Source of the DNA: Halomonas alkalicola
GTDB taxonomy: Bacteria; Pseudomonadota; Gammaproteobacteria; Pseudomonadales; Halomonadaceae
Reading direction: 5' to 3'
Assembly: GCF_030704205.1 (NCBI RefSeq)
Contig: NZ_CP131913.1
Coordinates: 496,001 to 560,000 of the forward strand
Length of the DNA: 64,000 bases
The notes below the pieces were generated by a model. That model worked only from the letters and a program-made list of their open reading frames with translations, was not told the origin of the DNA and did no database searches. The stretch's first letter is position 1. Every line of letters begins with the position of its first letter. The translations under genes were made by a program, and so were the position numbers. Of the stretch, positions 17,909-26,537 are shown piece by piece.

Positions 17909-17943
17909 GACAGCGGGCGCCTGGCAACCAGGCGCCCGCTGTC
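17909..17943. terminator. Perfect 16-bp hairpin, convergent terminator
   Basis: GACAGCGGGCGCCTGG and its exact complement flank a CAA loop between two convergent genes (the small membrane protein and the DadA-like gene). It probably serves both strands. Confidence 0.7.
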
Positions 17944-17971
17944 ATTGAGGGCCTCGCGCCGCGAGGCACCG

Positions 17972-19219
17972 TCAGAAACGGTCGAGCCGGAACGGCGTCA
18001 TGTCGACCGCCGGGGTCTCTCCATCCATCATCTGGGCCAGCAGCTCACCGGTGGCGGGCCCCAGGGTGAAGCCCTGGTGGCCATGGCCGAAGGCCAGCCA
18101 CAGGCCCTCCTTGCCGGGCGCAGCGCCGATCACCGGCTTCATGTCGGGCATGCAGGGACGCGCGCCCTTCCACGGCTGGGCATCGCGTCGCTTGCCCAGG
18201 GGGAACAGCTTGCGCGCCACCTTTTCCGCCGCCGCCAGCTGCTTGTACTGGGGCGGCGCGTCCAGGTCGGCCAGCTCCGCGCCGGTGGTCAGGCGAATGC
18301 CGGCCCGCATCGGCTCGAGCAGGAAGCCCCGCTCGGCATCCATCACCCAGTGGTTGAGCCTGGCCTCTCCCTCCGCCGAGTAATGCATGTGATAGCCACG
18401 CTTCACGAACAGCGGCGCCTCGAGGCCCAGCCGTGACAGCAGCTCGCCGCTCCAGGGGCCCATGGCCACCACCACCTGCTGCGCCTCCAGGGCCCCCTCG
18501 CTGGTGGTGACGCGCCAGCCGGTGCCCACCTGATGCACCTCCTCGACGCTGGCCTGCATCACATGGCCACCCAGCGCCTCGAAGTTCGCGGCGTAGGCCT
18601 GCACCAGGCCGCCCGGGTCCGCCACCATCCACGGCTGGGTCCAGTGGATGGCACCGACCAGCCCCTCGGCCAGGTGCGGCTCCTTGGCATAGAGCGCCTG
18701 GGCATCCAGCACCTCGTACTCCACGCCGAAGCGCTCGTGGTTCTCCTTGGCCTCCACCAGGCGCTCGTCCAGCGCCTTTCGGGTCCGGTAGAGCTCCAGC
18801 CAGCCCCCCTTGCGCACCAGCGCCTCGGCGCCGGAGGCCTCGATCATCGGCGCGTGGGCATCCTGGCAGCGCATGATCAGCGAAGCCCACTCGTTGACGA
18901 TGCGCTCGTAGCGCGCCCCGCCGGAGTTGATCCAGTACTGCAGCAGCGGCCCCGCCGCGCCGACCATGCCGGTCGGACGATAGCGGATGTCCACCTCGCG
19001 GTTGGGCAGCACGCGCAGCAGGGTGCCGAGATCCCGGGGGAAGGGGTAGGGGCGCACCGCCTCGCGCTGGATGATGCCGGCATTGCCGAAGGAGGTCTCG
19101 AGGCCCGGGGCGCGACGATCCACCAGGGTAACGTCGTGGCCGCGGCGCGCCAGGTGCCAGGCCACCGAGACGCCGACCATCCCGGCGCCGAGAACGAGAA
19201 CGATGATGTTGCGGGACAT
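17972..19219 (-). CDS. FAD-dependent D-amino-acid dehydrogenase-like oxidoreductase
   Basis: This is a DAO-family flavoprotein of 415 residues that resembles DadA, the membrane-associated D-amino-acid dehydrogenase passing electrons to quinone. The FAD-binding motif LGAGMVGVSVAWHLARRGHDVTLVDRR starts at about residue 8, and the C-terminal FAD-contact segment GLWLAFGHGHQGFTLGPATG is near 375. The start at 19219 follows GGGAGACTTCC and places the dinucleotide-binding strand at the N-terminus; an upstream in-frame ATG has no such support. No alanine racemase (dadX) is adjacent, so the substrate is open: D-alanine, hydroxyproline or another secondary amine. Confidence 0.85.
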   Translation of the reverse strand: MSRNIIVLVLGAGMVGVSVAWHLARRGHDVTLVDRRAPGLETSFGNAGIIQREAVRPYPFPRDLGTLLRVLPNREVDIRYRPTGMVGAAGPLLQYWINSGGARYERIVNEWASLIMRCQDAHAPMIEASGAEALVRKGGWLELYRTRKALDERLVEAKENHERFGVEYEVLDAQALYAKEPHLAEGLVGAIHWTQPWMVADPGGLVQAYAANFEALGGHVMQASVEEVHQVGTGWRVTTSEGALEAQQVVVAMGPWSGELLSRLGLEAPLFVKRGYHMHYSAEGEARLNHWVMDAERGFLLEPMRAGIRLTTGAELADLDAPPQYKQLAAAEKVARKLFPLGKRRDAQPWKGARPCMPDMKPVIGAAPGKEGLWLAFGHGHQGFTLGPATGELLAQMMDGETPAVDMTPFRLDRF

Positions 19220-19399
19220 GGAAGTCTCCCTGCTCAGCCAAAGAGAAAACCCCGCCTCGCGGCAGGGCAATCATGGCGTGAAGTCTAGCAGGCCTCGGCG
19301 GAACATCGGCAAGTGACGGAAAATTAAGATGCTACATCTACCAAGAAACCCATGATCGATATTTTTCTCTGACAGAAACACCGCCTGCAGAGAATTCTT

Positions 19400-19855
19400 T
19401 CAAGCGCGCTCACCCCTGGCATGGAGCTTGGCGCGGATGAAGTCGCCGTGGCCCACGTGCAGCAGGTCGGCGAGCTGACGAATGCGGTGCTCCTCCAGGT
19501 GATGGTGCTCGCCGTCGGCCAGCGCCAGGTCCCACATCATGCGCACCAGCTCACAGCGTTTCGGGTAGTCATAGTGCTGCTTGATCAGGCTGACGAACTG
19601 GTAATGGTCCACCGAGCTCTCCACCTCCTCCCGGGCGAGGTCGACCAGCTCATCCACCGCCTCGTCCTCGAGCGCAAAGCGGCCTCGCAGCATCTCGCGC
19701 AGCGCCACCAGCTGCGCCGGGTCCTCCTGATAGTCGGCGCGCATCACCTCGCACAACAGGGCGGCGGTGGCCAGCTCCAGGGTCGGCGCCTTGTCATCCC
19801 GCGCCTCGGGATCGGCCAGCACCTGCTGGAAGAATCGTTGGATATCTGCGAGCAC
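19400..19855 (-). CDS. TerB-family protein (tellurite-resistance TerB-like)
   Basis: This 151-residue all-helical acidic protein resembles the TerB/COG4103 family. These are cytoplasmic proteins found in tellurite-resistance and other stress loci, and many members have no known activity. Recognisable segments are ALLCEVMRADYQED (family EVMRAD block) and MWDLALADGEHHHLEEHRIRQLADLL, the second repeat of the fold with its acidic metal-binding residues. The start is a GTG at 19855, supported by GGAG eight bases upstream; an earlier in-frame GTG gives eight more residues. No other ter genes are nearby, so tellurite resistance should not be assumed. Confidence 0.8.
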   Translation of the reverse strand: MLADIQRFFQQVLADPEARDDKAPTLELATAALLCEVMRADYQEDPAQLVALREMLRGRFALEDEAVDELVDLAREEVESSVDHYQFVSLIKQHYDYPKRCELVRMMWDLALADGEHHHLEEHRIRQLADLLHVGHGDFIRAKLHARGERA

Positions 19856-20075
19856 GGTCGATCTCCGGTTGCCTGTCACCCGCTATGACACGAGGCCGGC
19901 GCCGACGTTCGAATGCGGGCCACTTGCGCTCCACCAGCGTCGCCATGGCCATCACCTCGGCGACCGTGTCGGCCAGGCGGCCCATCTGTTCGACAGACAG
20001 CGTGTGGTCCACCAGGAACATCAGGCTGGTCTCGCCCAGTCGCCTCGCCACGGGGGTTTCACTTGGTTCGCTCAC
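19794..20075 (-). CDS. Small ORF coupled to the upstream membrane-protein gene, unknown
   Basis: This 93-residue frame starts with a GTG that overlaps the TGA of the preceding gene (GTGA) and has a strong ribosome site (GGGAGGAG), so translational coupling is likely. The sequence MSEPSETPVARRLGETSLMFLVDHT is soluble-looking, then becomes very basic (ERRRRPRV). Its last 62 bases overlap the start of the TerB-like gene in another frame, which is unusually long and may mean that the C-terminus is not conserved. I do not recognise a family. Confidence 0.45.
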   Translation of the reverse strand: MSEPSETPVARRLGETSLMFLVDHTLSVEQMGRLADTVAEVMAMATLVERKWPAFERRRRPRVIAGDRQPEIDRARRYPTILPAGAGRSRGAG

Positions 20076-20512
20076 TCCTCCCGGCAGCGCCAGCGCGCCA
20101 GCAGGTTCATCAGTGCCAGGGCGAGCAGCCCAGCGGCCAGCCAGCCCAGGCCATCCACCAGGCGGTGATAGCCGGCGGGAGGTGACAGGGGGCGCTGGGT
20201 CATGCCGAACTCCGCCACCCGGGTCAGGCCGTAGAGGATGAGGGCAAGGCTTGCCAGGGGGGGAGCGGAGTGGCGGCGAGACAGCCAGCGCGTGAGCCCC
20301 CAGGGCTCACGCGGGGCCGGCTTTGCACTCGGCCTGGCGGCCGCCTTGCGCGCCGCCGGTGCCTTGCGGGCGCGCGCTCTGGGTTTTACGCCCCGCCGCG
20401 CGGGCGGCGCGGCCACCAGCCCCCAGGCCCAGCGTGCGGCGCGCCAGAGTATCCAGCCCAGGGTGAAGCTCACCGACAGCGCCAGACCGCCCATTACCAG
20501 AACATATGCCAT
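20072..20512 (-). CDS. Membrane protein with basic Ala/Lys/Arg-rich linker, unknown
   Basis: This 146-residue protein starts MAYVLVMGGLALSVSFTLGWILW with a membrane helix at about residues 3-24. A low-complexity basic linker (about residues 35-75, rich in Ala, Arg, Lys and Pro) follows, and then two helices (PPLASLALILYGLTRVAEF and LGWLAAGLLALALMNLLA). The ATG follows AAGGG. It is the first of three small genes reading toward the TerB-like gene, with a GTGA overlap to the next. The function is unknown; the basic linker could contact nucleic acid or lipid head groups. Confidence 0.7.
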   Translation of the reverse strand: MAYVLVMGGLALSVSFTLGWILWRAARWAWGLVAAPPARRGVKPRARARKAPAARKAAARPSAKPAPREPWGLTRWLSRRHSAPPLASLALILYGLTRVAEFGMTQRPLSPPAGYHRLVDGLGWLAAGLLALALMNLLARWRCREE

Positions 20513-20608
20513 CGGGCGAACCCTTCGTTGCGATACCGGGCGGACATTGTGCCACACCGACAGCAAGGAGCGTGGAGCTGGGCCGGTCGGAGCCAGGGAG
20601 CAGACGCA

Positions 20609-20626
20609 GCAGGGGGAGCCCCCTGC
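20609..20626. terminator. Short hairpin after mmsB
   Basis: GCAGGGGG and CCCCCTGC form an eight-base-pair stem 30 bases after the mmsB stop codon on the minus strand. No T-run follows, so termination is only a suggestion. Confidence 0.35.
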
Positions 20627-20655
20627 AGGAGCTCCCCCCAGGCAGCACCGAGGCG

Positions 20656-21552
20656 TTATTCGCCGGCGCGGTAGAGGTTCTGGATGCTGGAGAAGTCGAG
20701 GGCGCCGCTGCCCTGGGCGCTGTGCAGGGCGAACAGGTTGCGGGCCTGGGAGCCCATGGGCACCGAGGACTTCGAGCCCAGGGCCAACTCCCAGGCCAGG
20801 CCCAGATCCTTGGCCATCAGGTCGGTCAGGAAGCCGCCCTGGTAGTCGCGGGAGGCGGCGGAGCCCTCCATCACGCCGGGCCACGGGTTGTAGACGTTCA
20901 GCGCCCAGTTGCCGCCGCTGCTCTGCTTCATGATCTCGGAGAGCACCGACGGATCCATGCCGTTCTTGACCCCCAGCGCCAGGGCCTCGGCGGTGCCGCT
21001 CATCAGGATGCCGAGCAGCATGTTGTTGCAGATCTTGGCCACCTGCCCCGCGCCGTGGTCGCCGGCGTGGAAGATGTTCTTGCCCATGGCCTCGAGCACA
21101 GGCCTGGCCTTGTCGAAGCCCGCCTGGGGTCCGCCGACGATAAACGTCAGGGTGCCGGCCTTGGCGCCGCCCACGCCGCCGGAGACAGGGGCATCCAGCC
21201 AGGTGATGCCGCGCTCGGCGGCGGCGGCGGCCACGGCGCGGGCGTCGTCCGGGGAGATGGTGGAGGCATCGATCACCAGCGGCTTGCCCTCCACGGCATC
21301 CAGCAGGCCCGGCTCGCCGTTGCGGCCCAGGTACAGCCCCTTCACGTGCACGCCGGCGGGCAGCATGGAGATGATCACCTCGGCGCCATGGGCGGCCTCT
21401 TCGGCGCTGTCAGCGCGGCTGGCCCCCTCGCTCTCCAGCGCCTGCATGGCGCTCTCCATCAGGTCGAAGACCGTGACGCTGTGGCCGGCCTTGACCAGGT
21501 TGCTGGCCATGGGCGCGCCCATGTTGCCGAGGCCGATAAAGGCGATATTCAT
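20656..21552 (-). CDS. mmsB: 3-hydroxyisobutyrate dehydrogenase
   Basis: MmsB oxidises 3-hydroxyisobutyrate to methylmalonate semialdehyde with NAD+, a late step of valine breakdown. The 298-residue protein has the Rossmann motif FIGLGNMGAPMASNLVKAGH at residue 4. The substrate-binding DAPVSGGVGGAKAG block is near residue 118 and the catalytic Lys is in GAGQVAKICNNMLL near 168. The length equals the family's. It is the last gene of a minus-strand run with the 3-hydroxyisobutyryl-CoA hydrolase and an acyl-CoA dehydrogenase, which makes the valine assignment strong. mmsA is not in the window. Confidence 0.95.
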   Translation of the reverse strand: MNIAFIGLGNMGAPMASNLVKAGHSVTVFDLMESAMQALESEGASRADSAEEAAHGAEVIISMLPAGVHVKGLYLGRNGEPGLLDAVEGKPLVIDASTISPDDARAVAAAAAERGITWLDAPVSGGVGGAKAGTLTFIVGGPQAGFDKARPVLEAMGKNIFHAGDHGAGQVAKICNNMLLGILMSGTAEALALGVKNGMDPSVLSEIMKQSSGGNWALNVYNPWPGVMEGSAASRDYQGGFLTDLMAKDLGLAWELALGSKSSVPMGSQARNLFALHSAQGSGALDFSSIQNLYRAGE

Positions 21553-21599
21553 GGATGGCTCCTTGAGATTATGACGTTGTTGTTGGGGCATTGATGCCG

Positions 21600-22754
21600 T
21601 CAGCCGACGCGGTGGCCGAGGCCGAGGTCGCGCAGGGGGTGGTCCTCGCTGCTCCAGGGCGAGACGAACAGCGCCTGGATCGCCTCCTCCGGCACGCTGC
21701 CCGCGTCGGCATGGCTCCAGCGCGGGGCCCTGTCCTTGTCGATCAGCAGCGCCCGCACGCCCTCGACGAAGTCGCTGTGGCGGCAGCACTGCACCGACAG
21801 CACGAGCTCGTCGCGGAAGGCATCGGCCAGGCTGGTGTGGGCGTGACGATCGAGCATGCGCCAGACCAGCTGGGCGCTGAGCGGGCAGCCGTCGGCCAGG
21901 CGCTGGCGGTTGGCGGCGAGCCACTGGTCGTCGGCTTCGTCGGCCAGGATGCGCGACACGGCGGTGGCGGCATCCACGGCGCCCACCAGGGCCTGGAGAT
22001 GATCGATACGCGGCATCACCTGCCCCGTCGGGGCCGTGGTGCGATCTTCATGGCGGTCCAGGGCGGCCTGGACGCCGGCGCGCAGGGCTGCGCCGCTGCG
22101 GTCGCCGTAATCGGCCTCGGTCAGGGCGGCAAGCACCAGGCCGCGGCGCTCGCGCGGGATGAAGCGGTCGGCCATGCCGAGGTCCAGGGCGTCCCGGGCG
22201 TTGAGCTGGGCGCCGGTCAGGCCCAGGTAGGCGCCCACCCCGGGCGGCATGCGGTTGAGGAACCAGCTGGCGCCGATGTCCGGGTAGAGGCCGATGGTGA
22301 TCTCCGGCATGGCGATGCGGGTGGTCTCGGTGACGATGCGCTGGTAGCCCCCGGCCATCAGCCCGAGACCGCCGCCCATGACGATGCCATCGCCCCACAC
22401 CATCAGCGGCTTGGGGTAGGTGTGGATACGGAAGTCGAGGTGGTATTCGGCGGTGAAGTAGGTCTCGGCCAGCAGGCTGTCGCGGCCGGCGCCGCGGTTC
22501 TCGCCCGCCTCGGTCAGCGAGCGGTAGAGGGCCACCACGTCGCCACCGGCGCAGAAGGCCTTGTCGCCGCTGCCCTCGAGCCATACGGCGACGATGCTGC
22601 GATCCACCGCCCAGGCGTCGAGCTTGGCCTCGAGCTGGTGCACCATCTCAAGCGAAAGGGCGTTGAGCGATCTGGGGGCGTTGGGGGTGGCCACGCCGAT
22701 GCGCCCGCCGCAGGCGGTAGGCAGCTCGTCGAAGGTCACGGGAAGGTCCGACAT
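21600..22754 (-). CDS. 3-hydroxyisobutyryl-CoA hydrolase (enoyl-CoA hydratase/isomerase family)
   Basis: This enzyme releases free 3-hydroxyisobutyrate from its CoA thioester, which is needed because the next enzyme (MmsB) uses the free acid. The 384-residue protein has the crotonase fold with KAFCAGGDVVALYRSLTE (about residue 64), the oxyanion and active-site region VWGDGIVMGGGLGLMAGG (about 125) and the diagnostic MPEITIGLYPDIGASWFL (about 150). The extended C-terminal part distinguishes it from ordinary enoyl-CoA hydratases of about 260 residues. The ATG follows AGGGAGACC, 18 bases after the acyl-CoA dehydrogenase gene, and mmsB follows 47 bases later. Confidence 0.92.
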   Translation of the reverse strand: MSDLPVTFDELPTACGGRIGVATPNAPRSLNALSLEMVHQLEAKLDAWAVDRSIVAVWLEGSGDKAFCAGGDVVALYRSLTEAGENRGAGRDSLLAETYFTAEYHLDFRIHTYPKPLMVWGDGIVMGGGLGLMAGGYQRIVTETTRIAMPEITIGLYPDIGASWFLNRMPPGVGAYLGLTGAQLNARDALDLGMADRFIPRERRGLVLAALTEADYGDRSGAALRAGVQAALDRHEDRTTAPTGQVMPRIDHLQALVGAVDAATAVSRILADEADDQWLAANRQRLADGCPLSAQLVWRMLDRHAHTSLADAFRDELVLSVQCCRHSDFVEGVRALLIDKDRAPRWSHADAGSVPEEAIQALFVSPWSSEDHPLRDLGLGHRVG

Positions 22755-22772
22755 CCTGGTCTCCCTATTTTC

Positions 22773-23945
22773 TTAAGTGAGCTGAAGGGATTCGATCACG
22801 CCATCGGCCAGCAGGCGACGCGCGGCGATCAGGCGCATGATCTCGTTGGTGCCTTCGAGGATCTGGTGCACGCGGGTATCGCGCACCAGCCGCTCCAGGG
22901 GGTATTCGCGGATATAACCATAGCCACCGTGGAGCTGCAGGGCCTCGTTGCAGACCTGGAAGCCTACATCGGTGGCGAACCGCTTGGCCATGGCGCAGTG
23001 GACCGGCGCCTCGGGGTCGTTCTGGTCGAGGCGCCAGGCGGCCTGGCGGACCATCAGCCGGGCGGCGGTGAGCTCGGTGGCCATGTCGGCGAGCTTGAAC
23101 TGCAGCGCCTGGAACTGGTTGAGCTCGCGGCCGAACTGCTTGCGCTCGCTCATGTAGTTGCGGGACAGGGTCAGGGCATGCTGGGCGGCACCCAGGGAGC
23201 AGCTGGCGATATTTAGGCGCCCGCCGTCGAGCCCCTTCATGGCGAACTTGAAGCCCTCGCCCTCCGCTCCCAGGCGATTGGTGACCGGTACTCGCACGCC
23301 ATCGAAGCTCACCAGCCGGGTCGGCTGGCTCTTCCAGCCCATCTTCTCCTCGTTCTTCCCGTACTCGATGCCCGCGGCGTCGGCCGGCACCACGATGGCC
23401 GAGACCCCACCGGCGCCGCTGTCGGGCGCGCCGGTACGCGCCATCACCACCAGCACCTCGGTGCTGCCGGCGCCGGAGATGAACATCTTGCTGCCGCTGA
23501 TCACATACTCATCGCCCTCGCGCACGGCCTTGGTGCGCAGATGGGCCGCATCCGAACCAGCGCCGGGCTCAGTGAGGCAGTAGGAGCCCAGCACCTCACC
23601 GCTGATCATCTGCGGCACCCAGGCCTCGCGCAGGGCGTCGTCGCCCCAGCTGGCGATCATCCAGGTCACCATGTTGTGGATGGAGAGGTAGGCGGTGGTG
23701 GCCACGCAGCTCTGGGCAAGCTGCTCGAAGATCAGCGAGGCGTCGAGGCGCGACAGCCCCAGTCCACCGTGTTCTTCGGGCGTGTAGATCCCCAGGAAGC
23801 CGGTCTCGCCGGCGCGGCGAATGACATCGAGGGGGAAGTGGGAGCGGGCATCCCACTCGGCGGCGTGATCGGCCAGTTCGGCCTTCGCGAAGTCGGCGGC
23901 GGCCTGGACCAGCGCCTTCTGGTCGTCACTCAGGGAGAAATCCAT
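22773..23945 (-). CDS. Acyl-CoA dehydrogenase, probably isobutyryl-CoA dehydrogenase
   Basis: This FAD enzyme introduces the alpha-beta double bond in a short branched acyl-CoA. The 390-residue protein has YCLTEPGAGSDAAHL (about residue 123), the FAD-binding QLHGGYGYIREYPLERLVRD block (about 340) and the catalytic-base region HQILEGTNEIMRLI (about 365). Being first in an operon with the 3-hydroxyisobutyryl-CoA hydrolase and mmsB argues for isobutyryl-CoA as substrate, although 2-methylbutyryl-CoA is possible. No separate methacrylyl-CoA hydratase gene is present here. The start follows GAGGATAGCACC. Two palindromes upstream suggest dual control. Confidence 0.93.
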   Translation of the reverse strand: MDFSLSDDQKALVQAAADFAKAELADHAAEWDARSHFPLDVIRRAGETGFLGIYTPEEHGGLGLSRLDASLIFEQLAQSCVATTAYLSIHNMVTWMIASWGDDALREAWVPQMISGEVLGSYCLTEPGAGSDAAHLRTKAVREGDEYVISGSKMFISGAGSTEVLVVMARTGAPDSGAGGVSAIVVPADAAGIEYGKNEEKMGWKSQPTRLVSFDGVRVPVTNRLGAEGEGFKFAMKGLDGGRLNIASCSLGAAQHALTLSRNYMSERKQFGRELNQFQALQFKLADMATELTAARLMVRQAAWRLDQNDPEAPVHCAMAKRFATDVGFQVCNEALQLHGGYGYIREYPLERLVRDTRVHQILEGTNEIMRLIAARRLLADGVIESLQLT

Positions 23946-24023
23946 GGTGCTATCCTCGTTTCACGTGTCGATTGTCTTGTTGTTGGCTGTCGTGTCGTTG
24001 ACGCCTTGCTGCCGGCTGCTACC

Positions 24024-24043
24024 AACCTAGCACTTGCTAGGTT
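24024..24043. promoter_or_regulatory. Perfect palindrome in the acyl-CoA dehydrogenase leader
   Basis: AACCTAGCA and TGCTAGGTT are exact nine-base arms around CT. The site is 79-98 bases upstream of the dehydrogenase start codon and overlaps the end of a possible -10 box (GATAAA on the minus strand), the position of a repressor operator. The regulator is not identified; a TetR-type protein is one option. Confidence 0.6.
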
Positions 24044-24075
24044 TATCCCACATCACTCCATGGTCGAACAAGCAC

Positions 24076-24091
24076 TTTACGTTAACGTAAA
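24076..24091. promoter_or_regulatory. LiuR-like MerR operator
   Basis: TTTACGTTAACGTAAA is a perfect 16-base palindrome in the divergent region between the acyl-CoA dehydrogenase and merR-type genes. It resembles the sites of LiuR, the MerR-family regulator of branched-chain amino acid catabolism. On the plus strand it overlaps a possible -35 (TTTACG), with TAGTGT 17 bases on as the -10, implying autoregulation. Confidence 0.75.
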
Positions 24092-24161
24092 CCTCGGCTA
24101 GTGTTGCCGTCAGGCGGGCGGCCTACGCCCCGCCCCGCCCCTACAATAAAGGAAGACGCTC

Positions 24162-24611
24162 ATGACTCAGCACACAGCGAGCGCCGCGGCCCAGCCCGGC
24201 GGCCTGCCCCGCCAGCGCCGCACCTACGGCATCGGCGAGCTGGCCAAGATGTTCGAGGTGACGCCGCGCACCATCCGCTTCTACGAGCAGGAGGGGCTGC
24301 TGGCCCCGGAACGCCGAGGCCAGACCCGCATCTATCACGAGAAGGATCGGGTGCGCCTGAAGCTGACCCTGCGCGGCAAGCGCCTGGGCTTCTCGCTGGC
24401 CGAGATCCGCGAGGTGGTGATGATGTATGACGCCATGCCCGACGGTAACGCCCGCCAGCTTCAGCGTCTTCTGGAGATCCTGGCCGACAAGCGCGCCAAC
24501 CTGGAGCGCCAGCTGGAGGACATCCGGCTGATGCACAAGGAGCTCGACGACGTGGAGAGCCGCGCCCGGGAGGTGCTCGCCGGCCTCGGCGTCGAGCCCC
24601 CGACGCACTGA
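24162..24611 (+). CDS. MerR-family transcriptional regulator, LiuR-like
   Basis: This 149-residue DNA-binding protein has a MerR winged helix (TYGIGELAKMFEVTPRTIRFYEQEGLL, about residues 22-48, then RIYHEKDRVRLKLTLRGKRLGFSLAEI) and a long C-terminal dimerisation helix. There are no cysteines, so it is not a metal sensor. The family of similar length beside branched-chain acyl-CoA genes is LiuR, which senses a pathway acyl-CoA. The ATG follows AAAGGAAGACGCTC. A perfect LiuR-like palindrome lies 71-86 bases upstream. It is divergent from the valine operon and is followed by an acyl-CoA synthetase gene. Confidence 0.88.
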   Translation: MTQHTASAAAQPGGLPRQRRTYGIGELAKMFEVTPRTIRFYEQEGLLAPERRGQTRIYHEKDRVRLKLTLRGKRLGFSLAEIREVVMMYDAMPDGNARQLQRLLEILADKRANLERQLEDIRLMHKELDDVESRAREVLAGLGVEPPTH

Positions 24612-24682
24612 GCCAGCCACGACCAGGGTCATGACCGTGTTGCACCACTGCACACCCAGCAACAACAAAGAGACGGTAGACG

Positions 24683-26374
24683 ATGACACGCCAACATAAT
24701 CCGATCAGCTACGTCAGCGGCATCAGCGACACTCCCCTCAAGGGCCAGACCATCGGCGACTGCTTCGATGAGACGGTGGCCCGCTTCCCCGACCGCGAGG
24801 CCCTGATCAGCCTCCACCAGGGGCTTCGCTACACCTGGGCCGAGCTGCAGGCCGCCGTCGACCAGGCCGCCCGCGCCCTGCTGGCACTCGGCGTCACCAA
24901 GGGCGATCGCGTCGGCATCTGGTCACCCAACTGCGCCGAGTGGACCATCACCCAGTTCGCCACGGCGAAGATCGGCGCCGTGCTGGTCAACATCAACCCC
25001 AGCTACCGCACCCATGAGCTGGAGTACGCCCTCAAGCAGTCCGGCGCCTCCACGCTGATCCTGCAGGGCAAGTTCAAGAGCTCCGACTACGTGGCGACCC
25101 TGGCCGAGCTGGCGCCCGAGCTGCGCGAAGGCGGCCCCGGCACTTTCAAGAGCGCCAAGCTGCCCGAGCTCAAGCGGGTGGTCTGCCTGGACGCCGACCG
25201 GGCGCTGACCGGCATGTTCAGCTGGCAGTCGATGCTGGCCCACGCCGATGAGGTCTCCGCCGAGCACCTGGCCGACGTGCAGGGTACCCTGCAGTTCGAC
25301 GACCCGATCAACATCCAGTACACCTCCGGGACCACCGGCGCGCCCAAGGGCGCCACCCTCTCCCACCACAACATCCTCAACAATGGCTTCTTCGTGGCGC
25401 GCACCATGGCGCTCACCGAGGAGGACCGCATGGTGATCCCGGTGCCGCTCTACCACTGCTTCGGCATGGTGATGGGCAACCTGGGCTGCGTGACCCACGG
25501 CGCCACCATGATCTACCCGGGCGACGGCTTCGACCCCGAGGCGACCCTGCGCGCGGTCTCCGAGGAGAAGGCCACCACCCTCTACGGCGTGCCCACCATG
25601 TTCATCGCCGAGCTGGAACTTCCCAACTTCGAGAGCTTCGACCTCTCCCACCTGCGCACCGGCATCATGGCGGGCTCCATCTGCCCCATCGAGGTGATGC
25701 GCAAGGTGATCGACCGCATGAACATGAAGGACGTCACCATCTGCTACGGCATGACCGAGACCAGCCCGGTAAGCTTCCAGACCCAGACCGACGCCCCGCT
25801 GGAGAAGCGCGTCACCACCGTGGGCACCATCCACCCCCACCTGGAGGTGAAGCTGGTGAGCCCGGAGACCGGTGCCGTGGTGGGCCGCGGCGAGACCGGC
25901 GAGCTCTGCACCCGCGGCTACAGCGTGATGCTGGGCTACTGGAACAACGAGGAGGCCACCGCCAAGGCGATCGACAGCGCCGGCTGGATGCATACCGGCG
26001 ACCTCGCCACCATGGATGACGAGGGCTACGTGGCGATCGTGGGGCGCATCAAGGACATGATCATCCGCGGCGGCGAGAACATCTACCCACGCGAGATCGA
26101 GGACTTCCTCTACACCCACCCCGCCATCTCCGACGTCCAGGTGATCGGCGTGCCGGACGAGAAGTACGGCGAGGAGGTGATGGCCTGGGTGAAGCTGGCC
26201 GACGGCCAGCAGCTCGACGCCGACGGGCTCAAGGCATTCTGCAAGGGCAAGATCGCCCACTACAAGGTGCCGCGCTACGTGAAGTTCGTCGACGAGTTCC
26301 CGATGACCGTCACCGGCAAGATCCAGAAGTTCAAGATGCGCGAGGAAGCGACCCACGAACTCGGGCTGGCCTGA
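24683..26374 (+). CDS. AMP-dependent acyl-CoA synthetase
   Basis: This ANL-superfamily ligase activates a carboxylic acid to its CoA thioester through an acyl-adenylate. The 563-residue protein has the ATP-binding motif [18 protein letters not shown] (about residue 212) and the adenylate-binding [10 protein letters not shown] (about 352). The hinge region [19 protein letters not shown] is near 460 and the catalytic Lys is near the end in [13 protein letters not shown]. The downstream position, behind the LiuR-like gene, suggests an acid from branched-chain or medium-chain acyl catabolism, but the specificity is not visible. A terminator follows. Confidence 0.9.
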   Translation: MTRQHNPISYVSGISDTPLKGQTIGDCFDETVARFPDREALISLHQGLRYTWAELQAAVDQAARALLALGVTKGDRVGIWSPNCAEWTITQFATAKIGAVLVNINPSYRTHELEYALKQSGASTLILQGKFKSSDYVATLAELAPELREGGPGTFKSAKLPELKRVVCLDADRALTGMFSWQSMLAHADEVSAEHLADVQGTLQFDDPINIQYTSGTTGAPKGATLSHHNILNNGFFVARTMALTEEDRMVIPVPLYHCFGMVMGNLGCVTHGATMIYPGDGFDPEATLRAVSEEKATTLYGVPTMFIAELELPNFESFDLSHLRTGIMAGSICPIEVMRKVIDRMNMKDVTICYGMTETSPVSFQTQTDAPLEKRVTTVGTIHPHLEVKLVSPETGAVVGRGETGELCTRGYSVMLGYWNNEEATAKAIDSAGWMHTGDLATMDDEGYVAIVGRIKDMIIRGGENIYPREIEDFLYTHPAISDVQVIGVPDEKYGEEVMAWVKLADGQQLDADGLKAFCKGKIAHYKVPRYVKFVDEFPMTVTGKIQKFKMREEATHELGLA

Positions 26375-26397
26375 CGAGCCATCTCGCAACCGTGTAC

Positions 26398-26426
26398 AAG
26401 GGGCGGGCCGGCGGCCTGCCCTTTTT
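26398..26426 (+). terminator. Terminator of the acyl-CoA synthetase gene
   Basis: An imperfect GC-rich stem (AAGGGGCGGGCC with GGCCTGCCCTT) is followed by TTTTT, 24 bases after the stop codon. The sequence from here to 26537 shows no other gene. Confidence 0.65.
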
Positions 26427-26537
26427 CGTGATCGCTACCAGCTCTGTCGGGGCACAGCAACCCACCGAAGGCGGCATTGGCGATGGCTTGCCCCGGATGG
26501 TATTACCTCTCTGACCACCACGCAAAGCGAGACCGCC

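Noticed and set aside
19220..19399. AT-rich stretch between the DadA-like and TerB-like genes as possible foreign DNA
   Set aside because: It is short, non-coding and best explained as a promoter region; no repeat, attachment site or gene fragment was seen.
19400..19855. Tellurite-resistance locus
   Set aside because: Only a single TerB-like protein is present, without terA, terC, terD, terE or terZ, so resistance is not implied.
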